A stretch of DNA of 6,297 nucleotides from Actinoplanes liguriensis (GTDB lineage Bacteria > Actinomycetota > Actinomycetes > Mycobacteriales > Micromonosporaceae). Each line of letters starts with the position of its first letter. Within the stretch, counting starts at the first letter, position 1. The DNA lies in NCBI GenBank assembly GCA_000715855.1, contig KL571298.1:27051-33347 (forward strand). Reading direction: 5' to 3'. Under the pieces are notes generated by a model, which was not told the DNA's origin, searched no databases, and saw only the letters and a list, made by a program, of their open reading frames with translations. Below, piece after piece: positions 5,920-6,297 of this stretch. Position numbers and translations under genes: made by a program.

Positions 5920-6297
5920 GCGGCGGTCCGGCGCTCCCGGACCGTCGCCCACACCACCTTGCCCGTCGCGGCCGGCACGGCGCCCCACAGCTCGGCGGTC
6001 TCGTGCACGGTCTGCAGCCCGCGGCCCCGCTCGTCCAGCGGCAGTCCCGGCCTCGGGCGCGCCGGTCGCAGCAGCCGCGGCATCACCGGCGACCCGTCCG
6101 CCACCGACAGGTGCAGCCCCGCCCCGCGCCGGGTGACCACCACCCGCATCTCCGTGCCGGCGTGCTCGACCGCGTTCGTCACCAGCTCCGACATCACCAG
6201 CCGGCTCGGATGCAGCAGCCGCGCCAGACCCCACGCCAGGCACGCGTCGCTGACCAGGTTGCGCGCCGCGCTCGGCGCGTCCGGATCCGGCCGCAGC
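5916..6297 (-). CDS. ATP-binding protein of the HATPase_c_2 (RsbW-like anti-sigma/serine kinase) family, N-terminus beyond the window
   Basis: Reading leftwards from the right edge, 126 codons are open to a TGA at 5918-5916. GHKL ATP-binding motifs are clear (numbering from the first visible residue): N-box SELVTNAVEH (36-45), G1-like VADGSP (65-70) and G2-like ERGRGLQTV (89-97). The domain ends near VVWATVRER (114-122). Such small stand-alone HATPase_c_2 proteins are numerous in actinomycetes. Some phosphorylate STAS-domain anti-anti-sigma factors or hold sigma factors, but the target of this one cannot be told. The frame is open through LRPDPDAPSAARNLVSDACLAWGLARLLHPSRL upstream of the GTG/ATG pair at 6197/6194, which matches the helix before the N-box in this family, so those codons are internal and the true start is off-window. 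It faces cysN and is not part of the sulfur operon. Confidence 0.88.
   Translation of the reverse strand, partial: LRPDPDAPSAARNLVSDACLAWGLARLLHPSRLVMSELVTNAVEHAGTEMRVVVTRRGAGLHLSVADGSPVMPRLLRPARPRPGLPLDERGRGLQTVHETAELWGAVPAATGKVVWATVRERRTAA

Noticed and set aside
5893..6243. A 116-codon minus-strand frame overlapping the ATP-binding protein
   Set aside because: Gly/Ala/Arg low complexity in a different frame; the ATP-binding motifs are in the neighbouring frame.
1..6297. CRISPR arrays, tRNA/rRNA genes, insertion sequences, riboswitches
   Set aside because: I saw no regularly spaced repeats, no tRNA- or rRNA-like sequences, no transposase and no recognisable riboswitch core. The only transposon-derived sequence is the adapter at 1-18.

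Overview
This is a GC-rich (about 70% by eye) actinobacterial chromosomal segment. Third codon positions are strongly G/C, GTG starts occur, and the protein families fit a filamentous actinomycete. Micromonosporaceae or Actinoplanes-like is my guess from style, not something I could verify. The first 18 bases are not genomic: they match the Nextera/Tn5 mosaic-end adapter, so the window begins at a contig edge.

Layout, left to right. Positions 19-159 hold the 3' end of rplY (ribosomal protein L25/Ctc). A GC hairpin and T-run lie around its stop codon, and a perfect 17-bp inverted repeat follows. Next is pth (264-851, peptidyl-tRNA hydrolase), the usual neighbour of rplY. A 137-bp gap holds a weak hairpin and possible promoter elements. 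It leads to a large membrane polyprenyl-phosphate sugar-1-phosphate transferase (989-2737) that would start assembly of a surface or exopolysaccharide. Twenty bases later begins cysQ (2758-3648, PAP/PAPS phosphatase), then cysD (3700-4611) and cysN (4611-5909), the two subunits of ATP sulfurylase. cysD and cysN overlap by one base. On the minus strand, 6 bp past cysN, is the C-terminal part of a GHKL/HATPase_c_2 ATP-binding protein (RsbW-like) that runs off the right edge.

How they work together: rplY-pth is a translation pair. cysQ-cysD-cysN is a sulfur activation module: CysDN makes APS from sulfate, and CysQ removes PAP and limits PAPS. The glycan-initiating transferase is on the same strand with a short gap to cysQ, so all four genes may be co-transcribed. 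That allows, but does not prove, a link between sulfur activation and a surface glycan.

All the main genes belong to known families, and I see no clearly new system. The points most worth a second look are the adapter remnant, the strong palindrome before pth, the long low-complexity N-terminus of the sugar transferase, the transferase/cysQ/cysDN arrangement, and the codon shift with a tiny ORF at the cysQ-cysD junction.
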